Assembly: GCF_003955755.1 (NCBI RefSeq)
Contig: NZ_CP034465.1
Span: 1,544,001-1,608,000, forward strand
DNA from: Jeotgalibaca ciconiae
GTDB taxonomy: Bacteria > Bacillota > Bacilli > Lactobacillales > Aerococcaceae
Length of the DNA: 64,000 nucleotides
Direction of reading: 5' to 3'
The notes under the pieces are model-generated. The model saw nothing but the letters and a program-made list of their open reading frames with translations, did no database searches and was not told the origin of the DNA. This document shows positions 16,890 through 26,457 of the stretch, one piece after another; positions within the stretch are counted from its first letter, which is position 1, and the number at the start of each line of letters is the position of its first letter. A program made the translations under genes and the position numbers.

Positions 16890-18461
16890 ATGGAGAAAAT
16901 GATTAAGAATCCTATTTTACCAGGTTTTAATCCGGATCCTTGTTTGCTTCGAGTGGAAAATACCTATTATATCGCGGTTTCGTCATTTGAATGGCTTCCG
17001 GGAGTGCGAGTTTATGAGTCACAAGACTTAGCTAACTGGGAATATTGTACGGATATTTTAACGGATCAAGTTGATTTAAAAGGGAATGCGATTAACTGTA
17101 GTATCTGGGCACCACAAATCAGTTATGCAGATGGGGAATTTCATTTATTGTATACGGATGTAAAGAGTTCCGTTCGTCCGTTCAAAGATACTCATAATTA
17201 TATTATTTCTGCCCCAAGTATGAAGGGTCCTTGGTCGAAACCAGTTTATTTAAATAGCAGTGGCTTCGATCCTTCCTTATTCCATGATGAAGATGGTAGA
17301 AAGTGGCTTTCCAATGCACTGTGGGATTACCGCTTAGCTACACCGAATAAGTCATCCGGAATTGTTATTCAAGAGTACGACGCGGTTACTAAAAGCTTGA
17401 TTGGTGAACCAGTAAAAATATTTGATTGTACGGAATTGGGTAAAACAGAAGCACCGCATATTTATAAAAAAGATGGTTATTATTATTTAATTATGGCAGA
17501 AGGCGGGACTGGCAGTGGACATGCTGTAACCATTGCTCGATCGAAGAGTGTGACGGGGCCTTATGAAGTTGATCCACACTACCCAATGATGACATCAAGC
17601 AATCATCCTGAGTCTCCATTGCAGTGTGCCGGACATGCAAGCCTGGTAGAAACGCCAGAAGGTGAGTGGTACATCGCTCATTTAACCACTCGGCCTCTAC
17701 GAAACCAACATGCTATTTTAGGTCGCGAAACAGCTTTACAAAAAGTAATTTGGGATGAAGATGGTTGGCTGCGTCTCGCCCATGGTGGAGTAGCTCCAGC
17801 ACTGGAAGTTCCTGCGCCAAAAGGGTTTGAAGGAGAAATAAAAGAATTCTCTCATGATTTCTCTGATGATTTTTCTGGTCCAGAACTACATTCTAATTGG
17901 AATAGCTTACGGATGTTGCCGAATGAAGAATGGTGTTCGTTAACAGAGCGAAAAAATCATCTCCGCATTTATGGCGGCGAGTCATTACACAGCTTTTTCA
18001 ACCATCATTTATTGGGAATTCGTCAAACTGATTTTCATTTTACGGCATCTACAAAACTTCTATTTGAACCAAAACAATTCTTACAAATGGCAGGATTATT
18101 GTTGTTTTTAAATCCAGAAAACTACCTCTATGCCTATATTACGAATGAAGATGGAAAACGTCTCCTTCGTGTTATAAAAGCTGAACGAGGAGACGTGCAT
18201 TTAATCGATACAAAGGTAGAACTTCCGCAAAATAGTGAAGAAGGTATTGAGTTATCAATTGTTGCTGCGGGACAAGAAGCGAATATTTACTATCATTTAC
18301 CCCAACAAAAAGAAACTCAGTTACTCTATGCAGAAAAGGACTTAACATTCTTGTCAGGTGGTTTTACAGGTAATTTTATAGCGATTGCCTGCCATGATAT
18401 GAATCAATACAAAGGCTGTTACGCTGATTTTGAATTTTTTAACTATGAAAGCAATGAATAA
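16890..18461 (+). CDS. Glycoside hydrolase family 43 (beta-xylosidase / arabinofuranosidase type)
   Basis: The 523-residue protein has an N-terminal five-bladed propeller (about 5-310) and a C-terminal beta-sandwich (about 325-520), the layout of GH43 subfamily 11 beta-xylosidases. The catalytic trio is visible: D16 (PGFNPDPCLL), D127 (SGFDPSLFHDEDG) and E187 (KTEAPHIY). In a pectin operon it probably removes xylose or arabinose side chains, for example from xylogalacturonan (inference). It has no signal peptide. The AAGGA ribosome-binding site is rather far (about 16 bases) from ATG 16890, so the start is slightly uncertain. Confidence 0.88.
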   Translation: MEKMIKNPILPGFNPDPCLLRVENTYYIAVSSFEWLPGVRVYESQDLANWEYCTDILTDQVDLKGNAINCSIWAPQISYADGEFHLLYTDVKSSVRPFKDTHNYIISAPSMKGPWSKPVYLNSSGFDPSLFHDEDGRKWLSNALWDYRLATPNKSSGIVIQEYDAVTKSLIGEPVKIFDCTELGKTEAPHIYKKDGYYYLIMAEGGTGSGHAVTIARSKSVTGPYEVDPHYPMMTSSNHPESPLQCAGHASLVETPEGEWYIAHLTTRPLRNQHAILGRETALQKVIWDEDGWLRLAHGGVAPALEVPAPKGFEGEIKEFSHDFSDDFSGPELHSNWNSLRMLPNEEWCSLTERKNHLRIYGGESLHSFFNHHLLGIRQTDFHFTASTKLLFEPKQFLQMAGLLLFLNPENYLYAYITNEDGKRLLRVIKAERGDVHLIDTKVELPQNSEEGIELSIVAAGQEANIYYHLPQQKETQLLYAEKDLTFLSGGFTGNFIAIACHDMNQYKGCYADFEFFNYESNE

Positions 18462-18488
18462 ATTTCTATAGAACAGGAGAAAAAAGAT

Positions 18489-19988
18489 ATGCACGAAACA
18501 CAAACAGTGACTAACCCATTATTGAACGAAAAATATTTAGTAAGCGGTGGCTATAAAGTTTATCCGAAGTCTTATACAAAAAATGACAAGACAAGCTTTG
18601 TGATGTTTAAAAAAGATGCTGAAAAGTACTTATTTGTAAAAGGATCGGGTCCTTTGTTTGATGAATTAGAAGGAGAAACACTTTCAGAAGACACTAAAAT
18701 TGCGCCTGCAAATCATGCAAACCGCCTTGTACTAAATCGTTATTTTGATTATACAAATCCGCGTGCTTTTGGAAATAAGATTACGACAATGGGAGTGGGC
18801 GACCGCTTAGGTTTAGCTTCCCCAGGACATATTGATATTATGCGTCAATATCAGGTGAAACCAATTTTGGCGCAACAAAGTATTCGTGAATTATCCCTCA
18901 TGGAACGCAGTATTTATGATGTGCTTGATGCAGCGAGTTATGCGGTAATTCAAGAAGGATATACAGGCGGCTTTGGAGCAGACGGCGACCACTTGAAATT
19001 GGAAGAAGATATTAAATTGGCTTTGGATGCAGGAATGTCTATGTTGACTCTAGATTGCTCGGATTATATTCGCAATGAAGTACCAGAAATGTCTGTAGAA
19101 GAGCAAGAAGCAGAATACAATAAATTGCCAGAAGAACTTCGCAAACATTATGAAAAAGCTTATTTAGACAAAACATTTGAAGCAGCAGGAATGTCAATTA
19201 CATTTGATAGAGAAGAATTAATTTATAATGTCCTCCTATATTCCGATGCATTAAATTACATGGTACATATCTATAACGAATACATTAAAAAAGCAGATCG
19301 TGAGATTGATTTCGAAGTATCCATTGATGAGACAGCAACGGTTACAAAACCAGAATCTCATTTCTTTGTTGCACAAGAATTAATTAACGAAGGTGTAAAA
19401 GTGAACAGTTTGGCTCCTCGTTTTATTGGAGAATTCCAAAAAGGCGTAGACTATATGGGGAATTTAGAGGAGTTTGAAATTGATTTAGCAAAACACGCGA
19501 ATATTGCGAAATATTTTGACTATAAATTAAGTATTCACTCAGGAAGCGATAAGTTTTCTGCTTTCCCAATTGTAGCGAAACACACAGATGGTTTGTTCCA
19601 TTTGAAAACAGCGGGAACAAACTGGTTAGAAGCAGTACGCGTACTGGCAAATCATAATCCAAAGTTATTCCGTGAAATGCATAAATATGCATTTGATCAT
19701 TTCCCAGAAGCGCAAGCATATTACCATATCACCCCTGACTTAGACTCAATCAAAGCGTTAGATGAAGTATCTGATGAAGAATTACCAGAATATATGAATG
19801 ATCGCAATGCGCGTCAAGTATGGCATGTGACTTATGGGGTTCTGTTAACGGCAGTTGACGAAGAAGGAAATCGATTGTTCAAACCAGACTTCTTTGCGAA
19901 TATGGATGAGTTTGAAGAGGAATACCGTGAATCCTTGGTAGGACATATTGGTAAACATCTAGAAACATTACAAATTCCAAAGGTTTAA
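18489..19988 (+). CDS. uxaE: Tagaturonate epimerase (tagaturonate to fructuronate)
   Basis: The 499-residue protein matches the UxaE family by overall size and by segments such as ANRLVLNRYFDYTNP, TTMGVGDRLGLASPGH, GFGADGDHLK and KLSIHSGSDKFSAFP. UxaE was described in Thermotoga maritima as the enzyme that epimerises tagaturonate to fructuronate, so that galacturonate can enter the glucuronate branch without UxaB/UxaA. The next gene is uxaC, which produces tagaturonate, giving two successive steps in one operon. Conserved Asp, His and Glu residues suggest a metal-dependent TIM-barrel mechanism. GAACAGGAGAAAA precedes ATG 18489. Confidence 0.85.
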   Translation: MHETQTVTNPLLNEKYLVSGGYKVYPKSYTKNDKTSFVMFKKDAEKYLFVKGSGPLFDELEGETLSEDTKIAPANHANRLVLNRYFDYTNPRAFGNKITTMGVGDRLGLASPGHIDIMRQYQVKPILAQQSIRELSLMERSIYDVLDAASYAVIQEGYTGGFGADGDHLKLEEDIKLALDAGMSMLTLDCSDYIRNEVPEMSVEEQEAEYNKLPEELRKHYEKAYLDKTFEAAGMSITFDREELIYNVLLYSDALNYMVHIYNEYIKKADREIDFEVSIDETATVTKPESHFFVAQELINEGVKVNSLAPRFIGEFQKGVDYMGNLEEFEIDLAKHANIAKYFDYKLSIHSGSDKFSAFPIVAKHTDGLFHLKTAGTNWLEAVRVLANHNPKLFREMHKYAFDHFPEAQAYYHITPDLDSIKALDEVSDEELPEYMNDRNARQVWHVTYGVLLTAVDEEGNRLFKPDFFANMDEFEEEYRESLVGHIGKHLETLQIPKV

Positions 19989-20221
19989 TAAATTGAAATG
20001 ATTGTCAGAGAGACTTTCCCGTCAATTTTTGTTGCTGAACCTCTCGATTTTATGAAAACAGGAAGGTTCAGGCAGAAAAAGGTGCTCGAATATCTTTATT
20101 TTGGAAAAATAAAGACGTTCAACCATCAAAATGACTTTGAAGGTCTTTCTAGACTCATTCAAATAAAATATACGACGGGAGTTCCTCGTCTTTTCTTAGA
20201 AAAATGGAGGCGGAATTATAA
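19989..20221. repeat. Tandem hairpin repeat (about 50-bp period), family T
   Basis: The uxaE-uxaC gap is filled by self-complementary units: GAACCTC...GAGGTTC-like at about 20037-20070 and GAATATCTTTATTTT-GGA-AAAATAAAGACGTTC at about 20088-20119, about 51 bases apart, with a degraded third unit after them. The same unit type recurs at 61729-61880. An 84-codon frame overlaps this stretch but is not considered real. The ribosome-binding site of uxaC (GGAGGCGG, 20206-20213) lies at its end. Confidence 0.7.
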
Positions 20222-21628
20222 ATGGCTTTTATTCATGATGATTTTATGTTAACAAACGAAACAGCGAAACACTTATATCATACTTATGCAGAAAAGATGC
20301 CGATTTTTGATTATCATTGTCATTTAATCCCAGACTGGATTGCAGATGATCACGAGTTCTCTGATATTACAGAACTGTGGCTTGCAGGGGATCATTATAA
20401 GTGGCGCGCGATGCGTGCAAATGGTGTTCCAGAGAACATGATTACGGGAGACGCATCACCGGAAGAAAAATTTTCTGCTTGGGCAGAAACGGCAGAGAAT
20501 ACAATTGGTAATCCGTTATTTCACTGGACTCAATTAGAATTGAAACGGTATTTTGATATTGATGAACTATTAACGAAAGACAATTGGAAAGAAATTTACG
20601 AACAAGCAAATAAAGTTTTAAAAGAAAAAAAATTAACTGCTCGTAAGTTAATAGAAATGTCCAATGTAACATTTGTTGGTACAACAGATAACCCAACAGA
20701 TTCTCTAAAAGCACATGACAAAATTTTGAAAGATAAAAAATTTGATATTAAAGTAGCACCTTCTTTCCGTCCGGATGAAGCTTTCCATATAGACGACAAT
20801 CGTTTTGCTGGTTTTTTGGAACGTATGGAAGCCATTTTTGGAAATCATCCAACCTCTTATAAAGAATTGGTGGAACAATTAGAAAAACGTGTTGATTTCT
20901 TTGACAAACATGGAACGTTAGCTTCGGATCACGCTTTGGAAAATATGGTTTATAGCGATGCAAGTGATAACGAAATTGAACAAATTTTCCAAAAAGCGTT
21001 AAAACAAGAAGCGATTTCGAAAGATGAAAAAGAAAAATATTTAACGAGAATTTTAATTGATTTAGGTGAAATGTATGCAGATCGCGGATGGGCAATGCAA
21101 ATTCATTTTGGGGCATTACGGAACAACAACGAATATTGGTATGATCGTTTAGGTCCCGATGTTGGCTTCGATTCGATTCATGATTCAGTAAATGATGGGC
21201 GTAATCTAAACCTTCTATTAAATGCGATGGAACGTAAGCAAAAATTACCGAAAATGATTATCTATAATTTAAATCCAACTCAAAATCATGTAGTAGCAAG
21301 TGCTGTTGCAAACTTCCAAGTGAATAACGAGGGGATTAAGAGCAAGGTTCAGTTTGGTGCTGGATGGTGGTTTAACGATACGGAACAAGGAATGTTACGT
21401 CAAATGGAAGCATTAGCAGATCATGGCTTGTTAATGAACTTCGTAGGTATGCTGACCGATTCTCGCAGCTTTGTATCTTATCCACGCCACGAATATTTCC
21501 GCCGCATTTTGTGTAATTACGTTGGAGAGCAAGTAGAATCAGGCAAGTTTCCAAACGAAGAAACACTGTTACAACGTCTAATTGAAAATGTTTGCTATAA
21601 CAACGCAGTAAATTACTTTAAAAAATAA
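20222..21628 (+). CDS. uxaC: Uronate (glucuronate/galacturonate) isomerase
   Basis: The 468-residue protein is a clear UxaC: it opens with an amidohydrolase-type metal motif FDYHCHL, followed by DITELWLAGDHYKWRAMRANG, GTTDNPTDSLKAH and the C-terminal block VGMLTDSRSFVSYPRHEYFRR, all of which are family signatures. It converts galacturonate to tagaturonate and glucuronate to fructuronate. Together with UxaE both uronates end as fructuronate. ATG 20222 follows AATGGAGGCGG. It is the last gene of the GH28 operon. Confidence 0.95.
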   Translation: MAFIHDDFMLTNETAKHLYHTYAEKMPIFDYHCHLIPDWIADDHEFSDITELWLAGDHYKWRAMRANGVPENMITGDASPEEKFSAWAETAENTIGNPLFHWTQLELKRYFDIDELLTKDNWKEIYEQANKVLKEKKLTARKLIEMSNVTFVGTTDNPTDSLKAHDKILKDKKFDIKVAPSFRPDEAFHIDDNRFAGFLERMEAIFGNHPTSYKELVEQLEKRVDFFDKHGTLASDHALENMVYSDASDNEIEQIFQKALKQEAISKDEKEKYLTRILIDLGEMYADRGWAMQIHFGALRNNNEYWYDRLGPDVGFDSIHDSVNDGRNLNLLLNAMERKQKLPKMIIYNLNPTQNHVVASAVANFQVNNEGIKSKVQFGAGWWFNDTEQGMLRQMEALADHGLLMNFVGMLTDSRSFVSYPRHEYFRRILCNYVGEQVESGKFPNEETLLQRLIENVCYNNAVNYFKK

Positions 21629-21705
21629 AGAGTGTGACAAAAAGCGTTTAGAAGAGACTGTTGCGACATCCGTTGCGATGGTTTCTTTTCTACATAGAGG
21701 AAAGT
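21629..21705 (+). repeat. Hairpin element, truncated copy (family G)
   Basis: The sequence GAGTGTGACAAAAAGCGTTTAGA followed by an imperfect hairpin (AGAAGAGACTGTTGCGAC with GTTGCGATGGTTTCTTTTCT) resembles the start of the long hairpin at 58760-58875 (GAGTGGGAAAAAAGGCGTTTAGA). It lies directly after the uxaC stop and probably ends the transcript. Confidence 0.5.
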
Positions 21706-21759
21706 ACAAAGCGAAAGTGTAAATAAGATAATAAACGCAAGTTTTTAAGAGGGGCTACT

Positions 21760-23529
21760 ATGAAATTAAAAAAAGATCTTTTTCATTCTTTAAGTTCTAC
21801 GATTAATGCATTTTACATTATCCTTATTGTTTTATTTACGCTTTTAACAGGCTCGATTATCTACTATGTTGCCAACAGCCAAGTATCACGAAACACGGAA
21901 ACAACGATGGAGAGTGTGTTGAATCAAAAAATGGAATATTTATCATCCCTATATCGGGAGGTTTTTGAGCAGTTTTATATTTTGACAAAAGACGACTCTG
22001 TTCAACAACTCTTAGAGGCAGGAGCATCTTCTCCAAATAACTATTTAGAATTATCGGAAAATATTGAATCGCTCTACACGCGAAATGCTGCATTTATTGA
22101 CTCAATCTATGTAAATATTCATGGCTATGTACTAACTCAAAGTGATCAGCAAAGTTTAAACGAACAATTTAATCACTATGGTTTTTATGAATTGGATGCA
22201 GTTGGAAATGAAGACTATTATTGGCTGAATAATCATACCGACTATGTTTTTGATCGAGAACAAGATGTACAATCCCTTTTTCACATTTTAAGAGGAAAAG
22301 ATAATGAACCGCTTGGGATTATCATCATGAATTTGAAAACATCATCTGTCGAACGGACATTAAGAGAAATATCTTTGGATAACAGTTATATGCTGCTGAT
22401 GTCGAATGAGACTTACTATGTATCGGAGGATGCACCAAACAACGAAGGATTGGATAGGGAAATTTATAGACTATACCGAAATCATGAATTGACAAATGAT
22501 ATTGAAAAATTGGATGCACCAGATGGTAAATCCTATAATATTCGCTTTGCTACTTTGGGAACGAATAAGTGGCGGGTCGTTTTAGTGACGCCTGAAACAA
22601 AATTATTTGATTCGAATGCTACAATTTTTTTACTTTTTATTATTTTAGCATTGTTGCTCGCTCTTATTGCTGTTTTATTTTTGAGAATGGTCCGCCGATA
22701 TATCTCGACTCCGATTAAAAAAATGGCGGATAGTATGTTGACGACGAAAACGTACCATGAAAAACTAACATGGACAGATGAAATTCCTCAAGAATTAGTA
22801 ATTTTATACCAAACTTATAATGATTTAACGGACCGAAATGTGGAGCTGATGGAGCAGACAACAGCACAACAAGAAGAGAAAATGGCATTAGAAGTAGCAT
22901 TGCTGCATGCCCAAATTAATCCACATTTTCTTTACAATACTCTATTTTCAATTAAAGGCCTTTGTGATTTAGGAATGAATGAAGAGGCAAGCCAAATGAT
23001 TAGTAATCTTTCAGATTTCTTCCGAACTAGTTTGAGCAGAGGAAAAGAAATGATTACCATTGAAGAAGAAGTAAAGAATATAAAAAGCTATTTGTACATG
23101 ATGGAAATGCGCTACGGTGACTTTTTCACTTACGAGCTTTCAATTCCTGAATCGCTATATTCCTATCAAATCGTTAAATTATCGTTACAGCCAATTGTAG
23201 AAAATGCTATCTATCATGGTGTGATGAATGATCGTAAACGTGGACGCATTCAAATCTCTAGCTCAGAAACAGAAGATTCCATTACATTAATTGTAAAGGA
23301 CAATGGACAAGGAATTACACGGGAAACCCTGCAGATCATTCAAGCAGAAATCCATACACCATTTGTTACAGGAGCACGAGAAGAAACAGGTGTGGGGCTT
23401 CGAAGTGTCCATATTCGTATCAAAAATCGTTATGGCGATCAGTACGGACTTCAAATAGAGAGTGAGGCTGGGGAATATACCAAGGTACTCATTCGAATTC
23501 CTAAAATAAAGGGGGAGGATTATGCATAA
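21760..23529 (+). CDS. Sensor histidine kinase, YesM type
   Basis: The 589-residue kinase has a transmembrane helix at about 15-38, an extracytoplasmic sensor domain, a second helix at about 285-310, a HAMP region, the YesM/LytS-type phosphorylation motif QINPHFLYNTL (His389) and a HATPase_c domain with the N box (PIVENAIYHG) and G boxes (DNGQGI, TGVGLRSV). Kinases of this type sense outside sugars or peptides and phosphorylate a YesN-type regulator. Its partner starts 8 bases before its stop. It lies between the uxaC operon and a CUT1 transporter, which it probably controls. Confidence 0.92.
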   Translation: MKLKKDLFHSLSSTINAFYIILIVLFTLLTGSIIYYVANSQVSRNTETTMESVLNQKMEYLSSLYREVFEQFYILTKDDSVQQLLEAGASSPNNYLELSENIESLYTRNAAFIDSIYVNIHGYVLTQSDQQSLNEQFNHYGFYELDAVGNEDYYWLNNHTDYVFDREQDVQSLFHILRGKDNEPLGIIIMNLKTSSVERTLREISLDNSYMLLMSNETYYVSEDAPNNEGLDREIYRLYRNHELTNDIEKLDAPDGKSYNIRFATLGTNKWRVVLVTPETKLFDSNATIFLLFIILALLLALIAVLFLRMVRRYISTPIKKMADSMLTTKTYHEKLTWTDEIPQELVILYQTYNDLTDRNVELMEQTTAQQEEKMALEVALLHAQINPHFLYNTLFSIKGLCDLGMNEEASQMISNLSDFFRTSLSRGKEMITIEEEVKNIKSYLYMMEMRYGDFFTYELSIPESLYSYQIVKLSLQPIVENAIYHGVMNDRKRGRIQISSSETEDSITLIVKDNGQGITRETLQIIQAEIHTPFVTGAREETGVGLRSVHIRIKNRYGDQYGLQIESEAGEYTKVLIRIPKIKGEDYA

Positions 23530-25051
23530 GGTTGTTATTGTTGAAGATGACCGAATTATTCGAAAGGCAATCGTCCAAGCAGACTGGAATAAGATAGGAT
23601 TTGAAGTTGCCGGTGAGGCGGCAGATGGACAAGAAGCATGGGAAATCATCCAAGCGGAGCATCCGCAACTCATTGTTACAGATATAAATATGCCATTTAT
23701 GAATGGTATTGAATTGGCAAAGCGGATCAGAAAAGAACAGCTTCATACACGTATTATTTTTTTAACCGGTTATGATGATTTTGAGTATTTACATGAAGCG
23801 ATTTTGCTAAAGTCTGATGACTATCTATTAAAGCCCGTTCATATGAACGATTTGTTAGACAAAGCAAAAGCAGCGTTAGAAGCATGGAAGCTGGATTATC
23901 AAAAGACAGAGCAATTAGAAAAAACAATCCCTCTTTTGCAAGAGAAATTCATATCAGATTTACTATTTTCATCAGATTCTATGGAAGAAATGAATATCGA
24001 AGCAGCACTCAAAGAAATGGCTATTCATTTAAAAGGTCCTTCATACCTTGTCATGAATGTTTTTGCTCCAAACTATACGAGGGAAGAACCGATCATCAAT
24101 CAGCTGATTCCTTTTTCTAAAAAAAATTATACAGAATTAGTTTCTTATCAAGGAGACGAAGCTTTTTTATTCCATTCAGTCGAAGAGGGTCGACAAGAGC
24201 AATTACCTGCGTTTCGTGAAAAAATTCGGAATGAAGTTGGGCAAAGTTTAGAGGAGCCGGTGTTTGTAACCATGTCTTCAGTTTTTGAAGAACTAGCTGA
24301 TATAAAAACAGCAATTGTAGAAGCAAAAATTAATATGGAAATTCAGAAAATTGCAGAGCTGGCAGAAAAAGATCCGGAGTTTGATGCATTATTTGGAGTT
24401 GAAAAAGGAACGGCAAGGGTTTTTGCCGAACTAAATCCAGCCCAAAGCAGTCATGATAAAATAAAATCATTTTTTGATTTTCTAACAGAAGGAACGTTAA
24501 GACTTATCGAAGCTAAAAAAATTGCCTTTAATTTTGTTGTTTTTTTAATCGTTCAATTGAATCATATTATTGAGGATGAGACGGAACATCTGGATATTTA
24601 TCAATTAAGTCAAGATATATTGGCAGTTGAAAACTTGGAACAGCTAATTATTTTGCTAGAGCCGATGGTCGCTAAATGGGAAACAGCTTTTGAGCGCCAA
24701 CAAGTGGCGAACAAGTCAGATTCATTAGTAGATAAAGCTGTTCAATATATGAAAGAACATTTTTCAAATCCAGATTTATCATTAGTGAAATTATCAGAGG
24801 AAATTCATGTTACTTCTCCATATTTGAGTAACTTATTTAAGGAACAAACGAGTATGAATTTCACAGAATATTTACTTGAATTGCGAATGGAAAAGTCGAA
24901 AGAATTGCTGCGGACAAGCTCACTTAAAACCTATGAAATTGCGGAAGCAGTAGGCTACACAAATCCTCATTATTTTAGTAGCTCCTTCAAGAAATATGCG
25001 GGTCAAACACCTATGGCATTTCGCAAAGGTCACGGACGAAAGGCTCAATAA
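23522..25051 (+). CDS. Response regulator, YesN type (receiver + AraC HTH)
   Basis: The 509-residue protein has a receiver domain (about 1-120; acidic pair D9/D10 in VEDD, phosphorylation site D54 in VTDINMP, Lys in YLLKPV), a middle region of about 270 residues and a C-terminal AraC DNA-binding domain (about 405-505; LSLVKLSEEIHVTSPYLSN and LKTYEIAEAVGYTNP). The start overlaps the kinase gene by 8 bases, indicating coupled translation. It should activate sugar uptake genes, most likely the transporter at 25525, when phosphorylated. Confidence 0.93.
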   Translation: MHKVVIVEDDRIIRKAIVQADWNKIGFEVAGEAADGQEAWEIIQAEHPQLIVTDINMPFMNGIELAKRIRKEQLHTRIIFLTGYDDFEYLHEAILLKSDDYLLKPVHMNDLLDKAKAALEAWKLDYQKTEQLEKTIPLLQEKFISDLLFSSDSMEEMNIEAALKEMAIHLKGPSYLVMNVFAPNYTREEPIINQLIPFSKKNYTELVSYQGDEAFLFHSVEEGRQEQLPAFREKIRNEVGQSLEEPVFVTMSSVFEELADIKTAIVEAKINMEIQKIAELAEKDPEFDALFGVEKGTARVFAELNPAQSSHDKIKSFFDFLTEGTLRLIEAKKIAFNFVVFLIVQLNHIIEDETEHLDIYQLSQDILAVENLEQLIILLEPMVAKWETAFERQQVANKSDSLVDKAVQYMKEHFSNPDLSLVKLSEEIHVTSPYLSNLFKEQTSMNFTEYLLELRMEKSKELLRTSSLKTYEIAEAVGYTNPHYFSSSFKKYAGQTPMAFRKGHGRKAQ

Positions 25052-25140
25052 TTTATGATGTGGGTACCTGGGGGAAATTCTTTTGGAATAAATGAGTAAA
25101 ATTACTTGGCGAGAGTAATGATAGGATTAGTTTTTTGTTT

Positions 25141-25302
25141 TCTTGATTTTTATCAGGCAAAAGTACTCGTTAAAGTAGAGGCTTTCCTTGATAAAAATAG
25201 TTTATCAGGTAAAGTCTCGATTTATACAGCCCTCTTTCCTTGATAACTACTATATATCAAGGAAAGGGGGTAAAGAATTGTCCTCTTTTCCTTGGTAAAA
25301 CT
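25141..25302. repeat. Dispersed repeat, family K, copy A
   Basis: This stretch aligns without gaps to 36641-36802. Shared blocks include CTTTCCTTGATAAAAA, TTATCAG, AAAGTCTCG, TACAGCC, TCTTTCCTTGATAAC and ATATATCAAGGAAAG. The unit CTTTCCTTGATAA recurs several times in direct and inverted orientation, so the RNA can fold into hairpins. Confidence 0.8.
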
Positions 25303-25421
25303 CTCCGTCCTTTACACAAAAAAATACTCTTTCGGAATACCCCTCTATGCGGTGCTGCTTTCATTTTTAATCCTTTAAAATAAAAAATAAGTAAGCGCGA
25401 ACATCGCTGAAGAATCAAAAG

Positions 25422-25435
25422 TGTTATCGATTTCA
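25422..25435 (+). promoter_or_regulatory. Candidate cre (CcpA) site
   Basis: TGTTATCGATTTCA matches the cre consensus TGWAANCGNTNWCA with one mismatch and lies 90 bases before the first gene of a sugar ABC operon. Confidence 0.45.
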
Positions 25436-25524
25436 AATCATCTTAAATTATTGTAGGAAAAGCAAAAGAAATTGGATTTTTATGTAAAACGCTTTCTGTT
25501 ACTCTTTTAACAGGAGGGGAAATC

Positions 25525-26454
25525 ATGGAGAATACAATCAGTAATACAAAAGTTGCTTCAAATCCTAAGAAAAAACGGAATATTAAAAAAAATTGGGTTC
25601 CTTATGCATTATTAGCACCTGCTTTTATTATGATTTTTGCATTTCTTTTTTACCCAATGTTAACGGTCTTTTACTATAGTTTTCAGCACTATGATATTTC
25701 TGCACCATTCTATGATGGATTTGCAGGATTACAAAACTACATTGACATCTTTACGAAAGACTCGTTGTTCTTGCCAAGCCTTTGGAATAGTGTGAAATGG
25801 GTGATCTCGCAAGTATCCTTGCAATTAGTGTTTGGTTTAGGGGTTGCATTGTTATTAAATCAAAAATTTAAAGGGAGAGGCGCGATTCGTGCAGTCGTAT
25901 TTGTGCCTTGGGCAATATCAGGAGTTCTGACATCCGTAATCTGGATGTTGATGTATAACGAGCATATGGGAGTATTTAATGATATCTTGATGCGTCTTGG
26001 AATTATTGATAAACCAGCTGCTTTCTTGGCAAGTACAGGAAGTGCGTTTTTCGCAGTGGTTATCGCAGAATTATGGAGAGGAATTCCGTTTTTTGCAGTA
26101 ACTTTATTAGCATCCTTACAAACGATTCCTGAAGATATGTATGAAGCAGCAAGGGTAGATGGCGCTTCTCGCTTCCAGCAATTATTTTATATTACACTTC
26201 CTCAATTAAAACGGACAATCGTGTTAACAACACTGCTGCGTTCTGTATGGGAGTTCAATAATGTGGACTTACTTTACAACTTAACCGGCGGAGGTCCAGC
26301 AAATTCAACAATGACCTATGCCATGTATATTGCTAATACTGCGGTAAATGGAACAAACTTTGGTTACGGTTCTGCATTAACAGTCGTTGCCTTTGTCATC
26401 CTATCTATTGTGGCAGCAGTATACTTGAAGATTTCTAAATTTGAGGAGGAATAA
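25525..26454 (+). CDS. Carbohydrate ABC transporter permease (CUT1, MalF/UgpA type)
   Basis: This 309-residue permease has six predicted helices, begins with the usual basic tail and YALLAPAFIMIFAFLFYPM, and carries the EAA loop YEAARVDGASRFQQLFYITLP (about 211-231). It forms the membrane pore with the permease encoded 4 bases downstream. Together with the binding protein at 27315 and the GH105 enzyme at 28722 it probably imports unsaturated oligogalacturonides. No ATPase gene is linked. Confidence 0.9.
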   Translation: MENTISNTKVASNPKKKRNIKKNWVPYALLAPAFIMIFAFLFYPMLTVFYYSFQHYDISAPFYDGFAGLQNYIDIFTKDSLFLPSLWNSVKWVISQVSLQLVFGLGVALLLNQKFKGRGAIRAVVFVPWAISGVLTSVIWMLMYNEHMGVFNDILMRLGIIDKPAAFLASTGSAFFAVVIAELWRGIPFFAVTLLASLQTIPEDMYEAARVDGASRFQQLFYITLPQLKRTIVLTTLLRSVWEFNNVDLLYNLTGGGPANSTMTYAMYIANTAVNGTNFGYGSALTVVAFVILSIVAAVYLKISKFEEE

Positions 26455-26457
26455 TGG

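Larger units (their letters stand above)
25052..25524. other. Intergenic region with repeat copy and candidate cre site
   Basis: This 473-base gap holds repeat family K copy A (25141-25302), a cre-like site (25422-25435) and the ribosome-binding site AGGAGGGG (25512-25519) of the transporter operon. A second partial cre-like core (AAAACGCTTTCT) lies at about 25487. No clear sigma-A pair was found, as expected if the operon depends on the YesN-type activator. Confidence 0.5.

Noticed and set aside
19998-20252. 84-codon plus-strand frame between uxaE and uxaC
   Set aside because: It has no ribosome-binding site, overlaps the start of uxaC in another frame and is composed of the tandem hairpin repeat.
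25141-25302. CRISPR-like repeated CTTTCCTTGATAA units
   Set aside because: The units are 13 bases long, occur in both orientations with irregular spacing, and the whole block recurs elsewhere as a unit.
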